Source: Mycobacterium sp. M26
Lineage (GTDB): Bacteria; Actinomycetota; Actinomycetes; Mycobacteriales; Mycobacteriaceae
Direction of reading: 5' to 3'
DNA: 64,000 bases
Assembly (NCBI RefSeq): GCF_001494595.1
Contig: NZ_LN929908.1
Location: forward strand, 2,393,716-2,457,715
In this document: in pieces, positions 16,179-24,790 of the stretch
Numbering within the stretch: the first letter of the stretch is position 1
How the letters are laid out: every line of letters starts with the position of its first letter
The notes under the pieces: model-generated
Databases searched by the model: none
The model's input: only the letters and a program-made list of their open reading frames with translations
Told to the model about the DNA's origin: nothing
Program-made: the position numbers and the translations under genes

Positions 16179-18878
16179 CTAGTGCGCCGCGGCATCCCAG
16201 CTGCGGCCGTAACCGACCGACACTTCCAAGGGCACGTCCAGCGGGTAGGCGCCGCCCATCTTGTCGCGCACTAGCGCCTCGACGGTCTCACGTTCGCCGT
16301 CGGCGACTTCCAGCAGGAGTTCGTCGTGGACCTGCAACAGCATGCGGGTCTTGAGGCCGGCGTCCTTGATGGCCTGGGCGACGTTGATCATGGCCACCTT
16401 GATGATGTCGGCGGCGCTGCCCTGGATCGGCGCGTTGAGGGCGGCCCGCTCGGCGGCCTCGCGCACCTGACGGTTGCTGCTGTCCAGCTCGGGCAGGTAG
16501 CGACGGCGGCCCAGCACGGTCGAGGTGTAGCCGTCTTTACGGGCCTGGTCGACGATGTCGCGCAGGTAGTCGCGGATGCCGCCGAAGCGGGCGAAGTACT
16601 GGTCCATCTGGACTTTCGCCTCTTCGGTGGAGATCTTCAGCTGGGCCGACAGACCGTAGGCACTCAGCCCGTAGGCCAGGCCGTAGGACATCGCCTTGAC
16701 CCGCCTGCGCAGCTCCGGGGTGACCTCGTCGATGGGCACCTCGAACGCGCGGGAGGCCACGAAGGAATGCAGGTCCTCCCCGGTGCGGAACGCCTCGATG
16801 AGGCCCTCGTCTTTGGACAGGTGCGCCATGATGCGCATCTCGATCTGGCTGTAGTCGGCCGTCATCAGCTCGCTGTAGCCCGCTCCGACGATGAAGGCGT
16901 CGCGAATGCGGCGGCCGGCGTCGGTGCGGATCGGGATGTTCTGCAGGTTGGGTTCGGTCGAGGACAGCCGGCCGGTGGCCGCGATGGTCTGGTTGAACGT
17001 GGTGTGGATACGCCCGTCGGCGGCCACCGACTTCAGCAGCCCGTCGACAGTGACCTTCAGTCGCGTCGAATCACGATGGGCCAGAAGGTGTTCCAGGAAC
17101 GGATGGCCGGTCTTGTCGAACAGCGACTGCAGCGCATCGGCGTCGGTGGTGTAACCGGTCTTGGTGCGTTTGGTCTTCGGCATGCCCAGCTCATCGAACA
17201 ACACCACCTGCAGCTGTTTGGGCGAGCCGAGGTTGATCTGCTTGCCGATCACCGCGTACGCGGCGTCGGCGGCCTCGCGGATCTGGTCGCCGAACTCCCG
17301 CTGCAGGGTGTCGAGGGTGTCCAGGTCGACGGCGATACCGGCACTTTCCATCCCGGCCAGGACGGTCTGCACGGGCAGTTCCATCTCGCCGAGCAGCGAG
17401 GCGGAGTCGATGCGGGTGAGTTCCTCGTCGAGCGCGTCGGCCAGGTCGGCGACAGCACGAGCCCGCAGGATGAGGGTCTGCACCGCCTGATCGTCAACGC
17501 CGTCGGTATCGTCGAGCAGCGAAAGCTGTTGCTGCTCAGCGTTGTCCGCACGCAATTCGCGCCGCAGGTAGCGCAGGGACAGGTCATCGAGGGCGAAGCT
17601 GCGCTGACCGGGCCGGACCAGGTAGGCCGCCAGCGCGGTGTCGGAGGTAACCCCGTCGAGCGTCCACCCCCGGCCGGCCAGATCGTGGATCCCGATCTTG
17701 GCTTCGTGCAAGGCCTTCGGCTTGTGGGTGTCGGCCAGCCAGGTGCCGAGCGCGGATTCGTCCTCGGGTGTCAGCGTGGTGGTGTCGATGTAGGCACCGT
17801 CCCCGTCTGCGGCGGCGATGGCCAGCGCCGTGGCGTCACCGTCGTACACGCCGTGCGTACCGACCACGGCCAAACCGCTACGGCGTCCGTCACTGGCGTG
17901 CTCGGCCAGCCAGGCCGCGACCGATCCCGGGGCCAGCGCCCCGCCGCGCACGTCGAAGCCCTCGTCCACCTCGGGCTCCACGGCGGCCAGCGTGTCGAAC
18001 AGCCGATCGCGCAGCACCCGGAATTCCAGGTCGTCGAACAGGCGGTGGATCTGGTCGCGGTCCCACGGCAGCAGGCGCAACGTGTCCGGCGTCTGCGGCA
18101 ACGGCACGTCCTTGACCAGATCGGTCAGTTCCCGGTTGAGCACCACGGTGGACAGGTTGTCGCGCAAGGCATCGCCCACTTTGCCCCGCACGGTGTCGAC
18201 GTTGTCGACCAGGCCCTGCAGCGAGCCGTATTCGACGATCCACTTCGCGGCGGTCTTCTCCCCCACCCCCGGGATGCCGGGCAGGTTGTCGCTCGGGTCG
18301 CCGCGCAGCGCCGCGAAGTCAGGGTACTGGGCCGGGGTCAGCCCGTACTTTTCCACCACCGCCTCCGGGGTGAAGCGCGTCAGGTCGCTGACCCCCTTGC
18401 GCGGGTAGAGCACCGTGACGTCCGGGCTGACCAGTTGCAGCGAATCACGGTCGCCGGTGACCACCAGGACGCGGTAGCCCTCCTGCTCGGCCTGGGTGGC
18501 CAGCGTGGCGATGATGTCATCGGCCTCGAAGCCCGGTTCGGCCAGCACCGTGATCCCGAGCGCGGCCAGCACTTCCTTGGTGATGTCGATCTGGCCGCGG
18601 AACTCGTCCGGGGTGGCCGATCGACCGGCCTTGTACTCCGGGTACTTGTCCACTCGGAAGGTCTGGCGGGACACGTCGAAGGCGGCGGCGATGTGGCTGG
18701 GCTGCTCATCGCGCAGCAGGTTGATCAGCATGGCGGTGAATCCGTACACCGCGTTGGTGGTCAGCCCGTTCTTGGTCTTGAAGTTCTCGGCGGGAAGCGC
18801 GTAGAACGCCCGGTAGGCCAGCGAATTGCCGTCCAACAGCATGAGGGTGTGCTTCTGGTCCGTCGCGCTCGCCGTCAC
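16179..18878 (-). CDS. polA: DNA polymerase I
   Basis: An 899-residue family A polymerase for gap filling, Okazaki processing and repair. The 5' nuclease domain occupies about residues 1-300 ('LMLLDGNSLAYRAF', 'GDRDSLQLV', 'GIPGVGEKTAAKW'). The middle 3'-5' exonuclease-like domain lacks a clear DxE/DEDD proofreading set, as in other mycobacterial PolA. The polymerase domain has motif A 'DYSQIEMRIMAH', motif B 'RRVKAMSYGLAYG' and motif C 'QVHDELLLE'. The GTG at 18878 is used; an in-frame GTG at 18887 overlaps the upstream araC-type stop (GTGA) and is equally possible. The two genes may be coupled, which would be unusual for polA. Confidence 0.96.
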   Translation of the reverse strand: MTASATDQKHTLMLLDGNSLAYRAFYALPAENFKTKNGLTTNAVYGFTAMLINLLRDEQPSHIAAAFDVSRQTFRVDKYPEYKAGRSATPDEFRGQIDITKEVLAALGITVLAEPGFEADDIIATLATQAEQEGYRVLVVTGDRDSLQLVSPDVTVLYPRKGVSDLTRFTPEAVVEKYGLTPAQYPDFAALRGDPSDNLPGIPGVGEKTAAKWIVEYGSLQGLVDNVDTVRGKVGDALRDNLSTVVLNRELTDLVKDVPLPQTPDTLRLLPWDRDQIHRLFDDLEFRVLRDRLFDTLAAVEPEVDEGFDVRGGALAPGSVAAWLAEHASDGRRSGLAVVGTHGVYDGDATALAIAAADGDGAYIDTTTLTPEDESALGTWLADTHKPKALHEAKIGIHDLAGRGWTLDGVTSDTALAAYLVRPGQRSFALDDLSLRYLRRELRADNAEQQQLSLLDDTDGVDDQAVQTLILRARAVADLADALDEELTRIDSASLLGEMELPVQTVLAGMESAGIAVDLDTLDTLQREFGDQIREAADAAYAVIGKQINLGSPKQLQVVLFDELGMPKTKRTKTGYTTDADALQSLFDKTGHPFLEHLLAHRDSTRLKVTVDGLLKSVAADGRIHTTFNQTIAATGRLSSTEPNLQNIPIRTDAGRRIRDAFIVGAGYSELMTADYSQIEMRIMAHLSKDEGLIEAFRTGEDLHSFVASRAFEVPIDEVTPELRRRVKAMSYGLAYGLSAYGLSAQLKISTEEAKVQMDQYFARFGGIRDYLRDIVDQARKDGYTSTVLGRRRYLPELDSSNRQVREAAERAALNAPIQGSAADIIKVAMINVAQAIKDAGLKTRMLLQVHDELLLEVADGERETVEALVRDKMGGAYPLDVPLEVSVGYGRSWDAAAH

Positions 18879-18883
18879 GGACT

Positions 18884-19891
18884 TCACTCTAGGCCCCGCC
18901 ACTGACGCCGGTAGGCGGTGGGAGCGCAGCCGAACCACCGATGACAGGACCGGGTCAGCACACTCTGCTCGGAGTATCCGAGTTTCTCGGAGAGATGTTC
19001 GATATCGATATCGGTGTCGCGCAGGTAGCGCTCGGCGTCGTGCCGGCGCACCTTGTCGACCAGTGCCGCATACGTGGTGCCCTCGGCCGCCAACCGTCGC
19101 TGCAGCGCCCTGGGGTGCAGGTGCAGATGCCCAGCGACGGTGTCGATGCTCAGCGTTCCGCTCACCAACAGTGCGCGAACCAGGCTTGTGACGGATTCCG
19201 GCAGCGAAGGATCAGGGCCCGGCACTAGAGCGGCAAGAATCTCGTCTGCATCGTGAAAACCCGACCCTGGCGGGAAGAGACGGCGTCGAAAATCGTTTTG
19301 CGACAGCGTGAATCCGGCTTCGGGTTGGGCAAAACGGGCACTACAGCCGAAGTCTCGGACATAGCTCGTCGGGCTGGTCAAGGCGGTGTGCGGCAGATGA
19401 ACTGACCGGGGTGCGTAATCGTCACCGACAAGGGCACGCATGATCTGCAGTGCCGCCCCCAAGAGGACCTCGACTGCCTGGCGCTGGCGAGGTGGCGGGT
19501 CCAGAACGATCGCAAAACCCACGAACGACGACAACCCGTCATCCGTTGGTGTCAGTTGCACCCGCAAACCGGGACTATGCGCGCTGATGTACCTCACGAA
19601 GATGCCGAGGGCCTCACCGAGGGTGCCTACCGAGCGGGCCGCAAGACCCACCGCACCGATCGTCTCGATTCCCCGTCGGGCAGCGAGGCGACGCCCGAAG
19701 TCGGGCACGCCGGTCACATCAGCGGCGAGATCAACCGCCTCGACCGCCCCCAGCAGCGGGATGAAGCGATCGAACCGACCGGCGTCCCGGGGCGACAGGC
19801 CCACGGCGGCCAGGATCGCCTCAGAGTCACCACCGAGTTCGGTGACAAGTTCGTCGAACTGGAGAAGGCAAGAAGCCCGGATGACAGGCAC
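18884..19891 (-). CDS. AraC-family transcriptional regulator with arabinose-bd-like N domain
   Basis: About 335 residues. The N-terminal two-thirds resemble the ligand-sensing domain of OruR/VirS-type AraC proteins ('LGVFVRYISAHSPGL'-like segment). The C-terminal 100 residues carry two HTH motifs: 'LSIDTVAGHLHLHPRALQR' and the second around 'IEHLSEKLGYSEQSVLTRSC'. GTG at 19891 or TTG at 19900 could be the start. It is divergent, across some 70 bp, from the CMD-BKACE pair and is therefore their probable activator. Its 3' end abuts or overlaps polA. Confidence 0.85.
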   Translation of the reverse strand: MPVIRASCLLQFDELVTELGGDSEAILAAVGLSPRDAGRFDRFIPLLGAVEAVDLAADVTGVPDFGRRLAARRGIETIGAVGLAARSVGTLGEALGIFVRYISAHSPGLRVQLTPTDDGLSSFVGFAIVLDPPPRQRQAVEVLLGAALQIMRALVGDDYAPRSVHLPHTALTSPTSYVRDFGCSARFAQPEAGFTLSQNDFRRRLFPPGSGFHDADEILAALVPGPDPSLPESVTSLVRALLVSGTLSIDTVAGHLHLHPRALQRRLAAEGTTYAALVDKVRRHDAERYLRDTDIDIEHLSEKLGYSEQSVLTRSCHRWFGCAPTAYRRQWRGLE

Positions 19892-19960
19892 ACCCGGCAA
19901 TCTCAGCTAGGTGTCGCGAATTGTCAAGCGGGGTTCGGTGGCCCCCCGCAGAATCGACGC

Positions 19961-20701
19961 ATGCTCTCCCCCCGAGCAGATCATGGCGAGGACTCAGGTC
20001 TCTGGGGTCCCGCACTATCCATTCTTCGGCGTTGGGATCCCACGTGGGCCCAACGCAGTTGGGCGATGAGCGTTCACCCCTGGTCGGCCGCGGTGCTCGG
20101 GACTCGCTTCGCCGAGCTGATCTGCGTGGCACTCAATGCCGCACCCACCACGCTGGACCCAGAGGCCACCCGTCGGCATATCCGCGCCGCCCTCGACGCC
20201 GGCGCGACCCGCGATGACATCGTGTTCGTCACCAAGTGCGCAAGTGTGGTGTCAGTACACGCGCTGTCGGTCGCGGCTCCAGAACTGCTGGCCGAAGCGG
20301 GCCCTGCGCACAACCAGGCCGAACAGGTACCGACTCCGTGGTGCGATGCGATGCACAACAACGGCCAGTGGAATGCCGCGTGGGACCCGTTTCTGGAGTT
20401 GGACGCCGAGTGGACCGAACTCTTCATGGCCGTCGGCATCGACATCTACAGCACGGACCTGTTCTCCCCCAAGGAAATCGAGCTGCTCAGTATCGCGCTG
20501 GACGCCAGCGTCAACCACCTGTATGCCCCAGGCATCCGCCGCCATATCCGTACCGCACTCGATCTTGGTGCCAGTACGGCTGAGATTGCTGCGGTGTTGC
20601 AACTGTGCGTCAGCCAGGGCATGCAGTCGTGCAACGTAGCCATCCCGATCCTCGACGACGAACTGTCTCGAAAAGAAAAACTCAGCACCGAGGAGATCTG
20701 A
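19961..20701 (+). CDS. Carboxymuconolactone decarboxylase-family protein, two CMD repeats
   Basis: A 246-residue protein with two copies of the CMD/AhpD-like helical fold, near residues 40-110 ('FAELICVALNAAPTTLDPE') and 160-230 ('EIELLSIALDASVNHLYAPG'). Each copy has a 'RRHIR.ALD.GA' segment. Conserved Cys residues are present ('VTKCASVVSVH', 'LQLCVSQGMQSC') but not the CxxC of AhpD peroxidases, so a lyase or isomerase-like role is as likely as redox. A longer frame exists upstream over the araC-type gene, but the ATG at 19961 is the first outside it. Its TGA abuts the next ATG, so it is cotranslated with the BKACE gene. Confidence 0.8.
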   Translation: MLSPRADHGEDSGLWGPALSILRRWDPTWAQRSWAMSVHPWSAAVLGTRFAELICVALNAAPTTLDPEATRRHIRAALDAGATRDDIVFVTKCASVVSVHALSVAAPELLAEAGPAHNQAEQVPTPWCDAMHNNGQWNAAWDPFLELDAEWTELFMAVGIDIYSTDLFSPKEIELLSIALDASVNHLYAPGIRRHIRTALDLGASTAEIAAVLQLCVSQGMQSCNVAIPILDDELSRKEKLSTEEI

Positions 20702-21814
20702 ATGTATTTCACCGACCGGTCACTCTTGCCGGAAAACCAGCCGCCACTCGTGATCACCGCTGCCCCATACGGGCCGGTGTGGATACCGTCGGACTTTCCC
20801 GGCGAGATCCCCGTCACCTGGGACGAACAGGTCCAGAAAGCGGTGGACTGCTATGAGGCGGGCGCGCGCATCCTGCACGTGCACGTGCGAGATCCCAAGA
20901 CCGGCAAGATCTCCAAGAATTTCGAGGAATACGGGGCCCAGATCGCGCGATTGCGGGAGGCGGTCCCGGACATGGTTCTCCAGATCGGCGGGTCAATCTC
21001 GTTCTCCCCGGAGGGCGACGACGTCGCCAAATGGCAGAGCTACGACACCCGGCACATGCTGGCCGAGATCGATCCGAAACCCGATCAGGTGACCGTCGCG
21101 ATCGGGTCGACACAGTACGACATCACCTCGCTGGCAACCATCGACGATGTGGCCGGGACCCACGCCGCCGACCCGCACGTTTTGTGGCAGTTCTCCCAGA
21201 TGGTCGCCGACGCCACACCGGAGTTCTACATCGAACACCTGAAGCGGCTGCGCAACAACAAGATTCAGCCGTACTTTGCGCTCGCCCACGTCCACTCCCT
21301 GGAGATCGTCGAACGTCTGATCCGCCAGGGCCTGTACATGGGGCCCGTCAACGGCTTTTACAGCATGGTCGGCGGCGGCGTCACCGGCTCCAACCCATTT
21401 GACCTGATGGAACTGATCCGGCGGGCACCGCAGGGATCCTCATTCACCTACCAGTCAGTGTGGCGACTGGTCTGGCCGCTGTCTGCCGTCTGCATTGCCC
21501 TCGGACAGCATGTGCGCGCCGGTATCGAGGACAACCTGTGGGGGCCGGTCAAGGGCCAACGACTAACCAGCGTGGAGATGATCCGCAAAATGGTCAACAT
21601 CGCCAACGAGTTGGGTCGTCCCATCGCCACCGCCGCCGAGACTCGCACGATCCTCAAGCTCGGCGAGTGGTACGACACCCCCGACGAGACGTTGTACAAC
21701 CTCGGTCTGCCGCCCAACCGGGACGAAGGTCAACGCGGGTTCCTCACCTACAACACCGACGGTCGGATCCAGACACCGCTGGAGACGCCGTCGGATCCTC
21801 GGCACCTGCTGTAG
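20702..21814 (+). CDS. Beta-keto acid cleavage enzyme family (BKACE, DUF849)
   Basis: A 370-residue TIM-barrel protein. The family's zinc-binding HxH is His59/His61 in 'ARILHVHVRDPKTG', followed by 'VLQIGGSISFS' and a second His cluster 'ALAHVHSLEIV'. BKACE enzymes condense a beta-keto acid with acetyl-CoA and cleave it to acetoacetate plus a CoA ester; the best known member acts on 3-keto-5-aminohexanoate in lysine fermentation. Members vary widely in substrate and this one, about 70 residues longer than typical, cannot be placed. The ATG follows the CMD stop directly. It probably acts with the CMD protein in one catabolic route under the divergent AraC regulator. Confidence 0.85.
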   Translation: MYFTDRSLLPENQPPLVITAAPYGPVWIPSDFPGEIPVTWDEQVQKAVDCYEAGARILHVHVRDPKTGKISKNFEEYGAQIARLREAVPDMVLQIGGSISFSPEGDDVAKWQSYDTRHMLAEIDPKPDQVTVAIGSTQYDITSLATIDDVAGTHAADPHVLWQFSQMVADATPEFYIEHLKRLRNNKIQPYFALAHVHSLEIVERLIRQGLYMGPVNGFYSMVGGGVTGSNPFDLMELIRRAPQGSSFTYQSVWRLVWPLSAVCIALGQHVRAGIEDNLWGPVKGQRLTSVEMIRKMVNIANELGRPIATAAETRTILKLGEWYDTPDETLYNLGLPPNRDEGQRGFLTYNTDGRIQTPLETPSDPRHLL

Positions 21815-21823
21815 GTCGGCCTC

Positions 21824-22201
21824 TCAGTAGCCGAGGAACTTGCGGAACTGCTGTCCGACGGCCATCGACTGCCCCATCCGCTGCACCCAGCCGTCGAGGG
21901 CGGCCTTGACGTCGGCCGGATCCCAGCCGCGCTCCTGTCCCAGGGCGATCATGCCCGCCTCGTCGGTGACGCCGCGGCTCTGGGCGGTGCGGGCCAGGTC
22001 GGCGTAGTCCTGCAGCGAGATGCCGTTGATGGGTTCCCAGATCGGGTCGGTCTCGGACACCGATCGGGTGGACGGGCCGCCGAGCACCGCCGGGTCGACC
22101 AGGCCGGCGCCGCGAACGTGCACCATCCCGTCTCCCTGCGGCTGATTCATGGCCTGCGCAGCGGCAGCAGCCGCCTCTTTCGCCTTCTTGAAAATCCCCA
22201 T
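21824..22201 (-). CDS. Conserved hypothetical protein, cytoplasmic
   Basis: A 125-residue protein starting 'MGIFKKAKEAAAAAAQAM', an Ala/Lys amphipathic helix, then a Gly-rich stretch with 'DPIWEPINGISLQDYADLA' and a helical C-terminus ending 'VGQQFRKFLGY'. GGAG precedes the ATG at a normal distance. No signal peptide or membrane segment. The 'EPINGISLQDYA' segment recurs in actinobacterial proteins of unknown function as far as I remember, but I cannot name the family. It converges on the BKACE gene with a 9-bp gap and diverges from the DUF35-thiolase pair. Confidence 0.7.
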   Translation of the reverse strand: MGIFKKAKEAAAAAAQAMNQPQGDGMVHVRGAGLVDPAVLGGPSTRSVSETDPIWEPINGISLQDYADLARTAQSRGVTDEAGMIALGQERGWDPADVKAALDGWVQRMGQSMAVGQQFRKFLGY

Positions 22202-22350
22202 GACTGGTCTCCGATCCTCTGTGCGCCAGACGGGATGTCCGGGACGCTACTCGCGGACCAGTGCACGCGGAGCAGATCGCTACCGATCCCAACCTCCCGC
22301 CAACTGGAACACGTTTCAGTTCACTGCCGCGGATCACTTACGATGACGAC

Positions 22351-22803
22351 GTGCCAGCTTCTCCAGACGCCCCCACGCAACTACCGGCCATCGACGGTTG
22401 GTGGGATCACGACGATGCCGGTGTTCCCCATCTCGTCGGCGCCAAGTGCCCCCAGTGCGGCACCTACGTCTTCCCGCCGCGGGCCAACAACTGTCCCAAC
22501 CCGGCCTGTGACAGCGACGTACTCGAACCCGTGGCCCTGTCCCGGCGCGGCACGGTGTGGAGCTACACCGAGAACCGCTACGCCCCGCCGCCGCCGTATC
22601 CGTCCCCGGATCCGTTCGAGCCGTTTGCAGTCGCCGCGGTGCAGTTGGCCGACGAGGGTCTGATCGTGTTGGGCAAGGTGGTCGAGGGCACGCTGGCCGC
22701 CGACCTGGAAGTCGGTATGGAGGTGGAGCTGACCACCATGCCGCTCTACACCGACGATGAGGGTATCGAGCGGGTCACCTACGCCTGGAGGATTGCGAAA
22801 TGA
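22351..22803 (+). CDS. DUF35 OB-fold/zinc-ribbon acyl-CoA-associated protein (Rv1628c-like)
   Basis: A 150-residue two-part protein: an N-terminal rubredoxin-like zinc ribbon with Cys33, Cys36, Cys48 and Cys53, then an OB-fold (DUF35) from about residue 65 with 'GTVWSYTENRYAPPPPYPS' and 'PFAVAAVQLADEGL'. Such proteins pair with thiolase-like or hydratase partners, as ChsH2 does in cholesterol side-chain degradation. The GTG at 22351 gives the length I recall for Rv1628c; an upstream ATG in frame adds unconserved residues. Its TGA overlaps the ATG of the thiolase gene (ATGA), a strong sign of a stoichiometric complex. Confidence 0.85.
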   Translation: MPASPDAPTQLPAIDGWWDHDDAGVPHLVGAKCPQCGTYVFPPRANNCPNPACDSDVLEPVALSRRGTVWSYTENRYAPPPPYPSPDPFEPFAVAAVQLADEGLIVLGKVVEGTLAADLEVGMEVELTTMPLYTDDEGIERVTYAWRIAK

Positions 22804-23999
22804 GCCCGGATCCGGTGTACATCCTCGGTGCAGGTATGCACCCCTGGGGCAAGTGGGGCCGTGACTTCACCGAGTACGGCGTGGTGGCCGCCCGTGCCGC
22901 CCTGGCCGAAGCCGGATTGGACTGGCGCCAAATCCAATTGGTCGCCGGTGCGGACACCATTCGCAACGGCTACCCCGGCTTCGTCGCCGGCGCCACCTTC
23001 GCCCAGAAGATGGGCTGGAACGGCATCCCGATCACATCGAGCTACGCCGCCTGCGCCAGCGGCTCCCAAGCGCTGCAGAGCGCCCGCGCCCAGATTCTGG
23101 CCGGCCTGTGCGACGTCGCGCTGGTGATCGGTGCCGACACCACCCCCAAGGGCTTCTTCGCCCCCGTGGGTGGTGAACGCCGCAATGACCCGGACTGGCA
23201 GCGCTTTCACCTGATCGGCGCCACCAACACCGTGTACTTCGCGCTGCTGGCCCGCCGGAGGATGGACCTCTACGGCGCCACTCTGGAGGACTTCGCGCAG
23301 GTCAAGGTCAAGAACGCCCGCCACGGCCTGAACAACCCGAACGCCCGCTACCGCAAGGAAGCCAGCGTCGAGGACGTGCTGGCCAGCCCGGTGGTCTCCG
23401 ATCCCCTGCGCCTGCTAGACATCTGCGCCACCTCCGACGGCGCCGCCGCGCTGATCGTGGCGAGCAAGTCGTTCGCCGAGAAGCACCTCGGGTCGCTCAA
23501 GGGGGTGCCCTCGGTGCGGGCCGTCAGCCTGCAGAGCCCGCAGTACCCGCAGCATCTGCCCGAATTGCCTGATATCGCCACCGATTCCACCGCCGCGGTG
23601 CCCGGCCCGGAGCGCGTCTTCAAGGACCAGATTCTGGATGCCGCCTACGCCGAGGCCGGCATCGGACCCGAGGACCTGTCGGTGGCCGAGGTCTACGACC
23701 TGTCCACCGCCTTGGAACTCGACTGGTACGAGCACCTGGGACTGTGCGCCAAGGGTGAGGCAGAGCAGCTGCTGCGCAGCGGGGCCACCAGCATCGGCGG
23801 GCGGATCCCGGTCAACCCGTCCGGCGGTCTGGCCTGCTTCGGCGAGGCCATCCCGGCCCAGGCGATCGCGCAGGTCTGCGAACTCACCTGGCAGCTCAAG
23901 GGTCAGGCCACCGGCCGCCAGGTCGAAGGCGCCAGCGTCGGCGTCACCGCCAACCAGGGCCTGTTCGGCCACGGCTCCTCGGTCGTCGTAGCCCGGTAA
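22800..23999 (+). CDS. Thiolase-like lipid-transfer/acetyl-CoA acetyltransferase-family protein (Rv1627c-like)
   Basis: A 399-residue thiolase-fold protein. Cys85 lies in 'YAACASGSQAL', the position of the nucleophilic Cys of thiolases. Other blocks are 'AEVYDLSTALEL', 'NPSGGLACFGEAIPA' and 'GVTANQGLFGHGSSVVV' at the C-terminus. Pairing with a DUF35 protein is the pattern of Ltp2-ChsH2-type retro-aldolases and related acyl-CoA enzymes. It may therefore cleave or condense an acyl-CoA only as a complex. The true reaction is not known for Rv1627c to my knowledge. Confidence 0.85.
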   Translation: MSPDPVYILGAGMHPWGKWGRDFTEYGVVAARAALAEAGLDWRQIQLVAGADTIRNGYPGFVAGATFAQKMGWNGIPITSSYAACASGSQALQSARAQILAGLCDVALVIGADTTPKGFFAPVGGERRNDPDWQRFHLIGATNTVYFALLARRRMDLYGATLEDFAQVKVKNARHGLNNPNARYRKEASVEDVLASPVVSDPLRLLDICATSDGAAALIVASKSFAEKHLGSLKGVPSVRAVSLQSPQYPQHLPELPDIATDSTAAVPGPERVFKDQILDAAYAEAGIGPEDLSVAEVYDLSTALELDWYEHLGLCAKGEAEQLLRSGATSIGGRIPVNPSGGLACFGEAIPAQAIAQVCELTWQLKGQATGRQVEGASVGVTANQGLFGHGSSVVVAR

Positions 24000-24009
24000 C
24001 CTCACCCCG

Positions 24010-24237
24010 GTGGCCGAAACCGTCGTCGTCACCGTCAAGCCCGGCAGCAGCAAGGGCCCGCTGGTCGACACCGGCCCCGACGGTGCGCTGACGATCTTCG
24101 TGCGGGAGCGCGCGATCGAGGGCAAGGCCACCGAAGCCGCCGCACGTCTGCTCGCTGAGCATCTCGGCGTGCCACGCAGCCATGTCCGGCTAGTCTCAGG
24201 TGCCACCTCGCGGGTCAAGCGCTTCACGATCGACTGA
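24010..24237 (+). CDS. DUF167 (YggU) family protein
   Basis: A 75-residue protein starting at GTG. It matches the compact DUF167 fold: 'VVVTVKPGSSKGPLV', the family core 'GKATEAAARLLAEHLGVPRS' and 'VRLVSGATSRVKRFTI' at the C-terminus. The family is small, soluble and widely conserved, with unknown function. It lies 10 bp after the thiolase gene and 10 bp before the SnoaL-like gene, so all may be one transcript. Confidence 0.85.
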   Translation: MAETVVVTVKPGSSKGPLVDTGPDGALTIFVRERAIEGKATEAAARLLAEHLGVPRSHVRLVSGATSRVKRFTID

Positions 24238-24247
24238 GGAGAAACCG

Positions 24248-24790
24248 ATGAGCGACGCCGCATCGGATGCCGAGCTGGAACGGCTCTGGGAACGTCACAC
24301 CGAGCTCGAGTTCGAAACCCGGGACGCCGAAGCCACCGTCGCCACGATGACACCGGACAACTACGTCAACCACGTGCCGGTCATGACCGGCGGGCGCGGC
24401 AGCGCGGAGATGATCGAGTTCTACGGCAAGCACTTCATCCCGAAGATGCCCGCCGACACCACATTACGACTGCTGTCGAGGACCGTCGGAAACCAGCGGG
24501 TGATCGACGAATTCGTCTTCGCCTTCACCCATGACGTGGAGATGGACTGGATGCTGCCCGGCGTCGCCCCCACCCACCGCCCCGTGGAGGTGCCGATGGT
24601 GGTCGTCGTGCAGTTCGACGGCGACAAGATCGCCTGCGAACGCATCTACTGGGATCAGGCCTCGGTTCTGGTCCAGGTGGGTCTGCTCAACGCCGAAGGT
24701 CTGCCGGTCACCGGGTCCGCGCAGGCCCGCAAGTTCGAGGACCCAGCTCTGCCGGCCAACGAGCTGATGGGCGAGGCCTGGCGGGGCTAG
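24248..24790 (+). CDS. SnoaL/NTF2-like fold protein
   Basis: A 180-residue protein with an NTF2-like cone fold of the SnoaL type: 'LWERHTELEFETRDAEATVATM' at the N-terminus, 'NHVPVMTGGRG' and 'FYGKHFIPKMPADT', then strands with 'VIDEFVFAFTHDVEMDW' and 'ACERIYWDQASVLVQVGLL'. GGAG lies 7 bases before the ATG at 24248; the upstream in-frame extension overlaps DUF167. Related proteins are polyketide cyclases or dienelactone-type enzymes, but many are of unknown role. The stop overlaps that of convergent livF. Confidence 0.75.
   Translation: MSDAASDAELERLWERHTELEFETRDAEATVATMTPDNYVNHVPVMTGGRGSAEMIEFYGKHFIPKMPADTTLRLLSRTVGNQRVIDEFVFAFTHDVEMDWMLPGVAPTHRPVEVPMVVVVQFDGDKIACERIYWDQASVLVQVGLLNAEGLPVTGSAQARKFEDPALPANELMGEAWRG

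Noticed and set aside
16326..18905. 859-codon open frame on the plus strand
   Set aside because: It is the reverse-strand shadow of polA; composition is Gln/Gly/His/Arg-rich with no motifs, typical of antisense frames in high-GC DNA.
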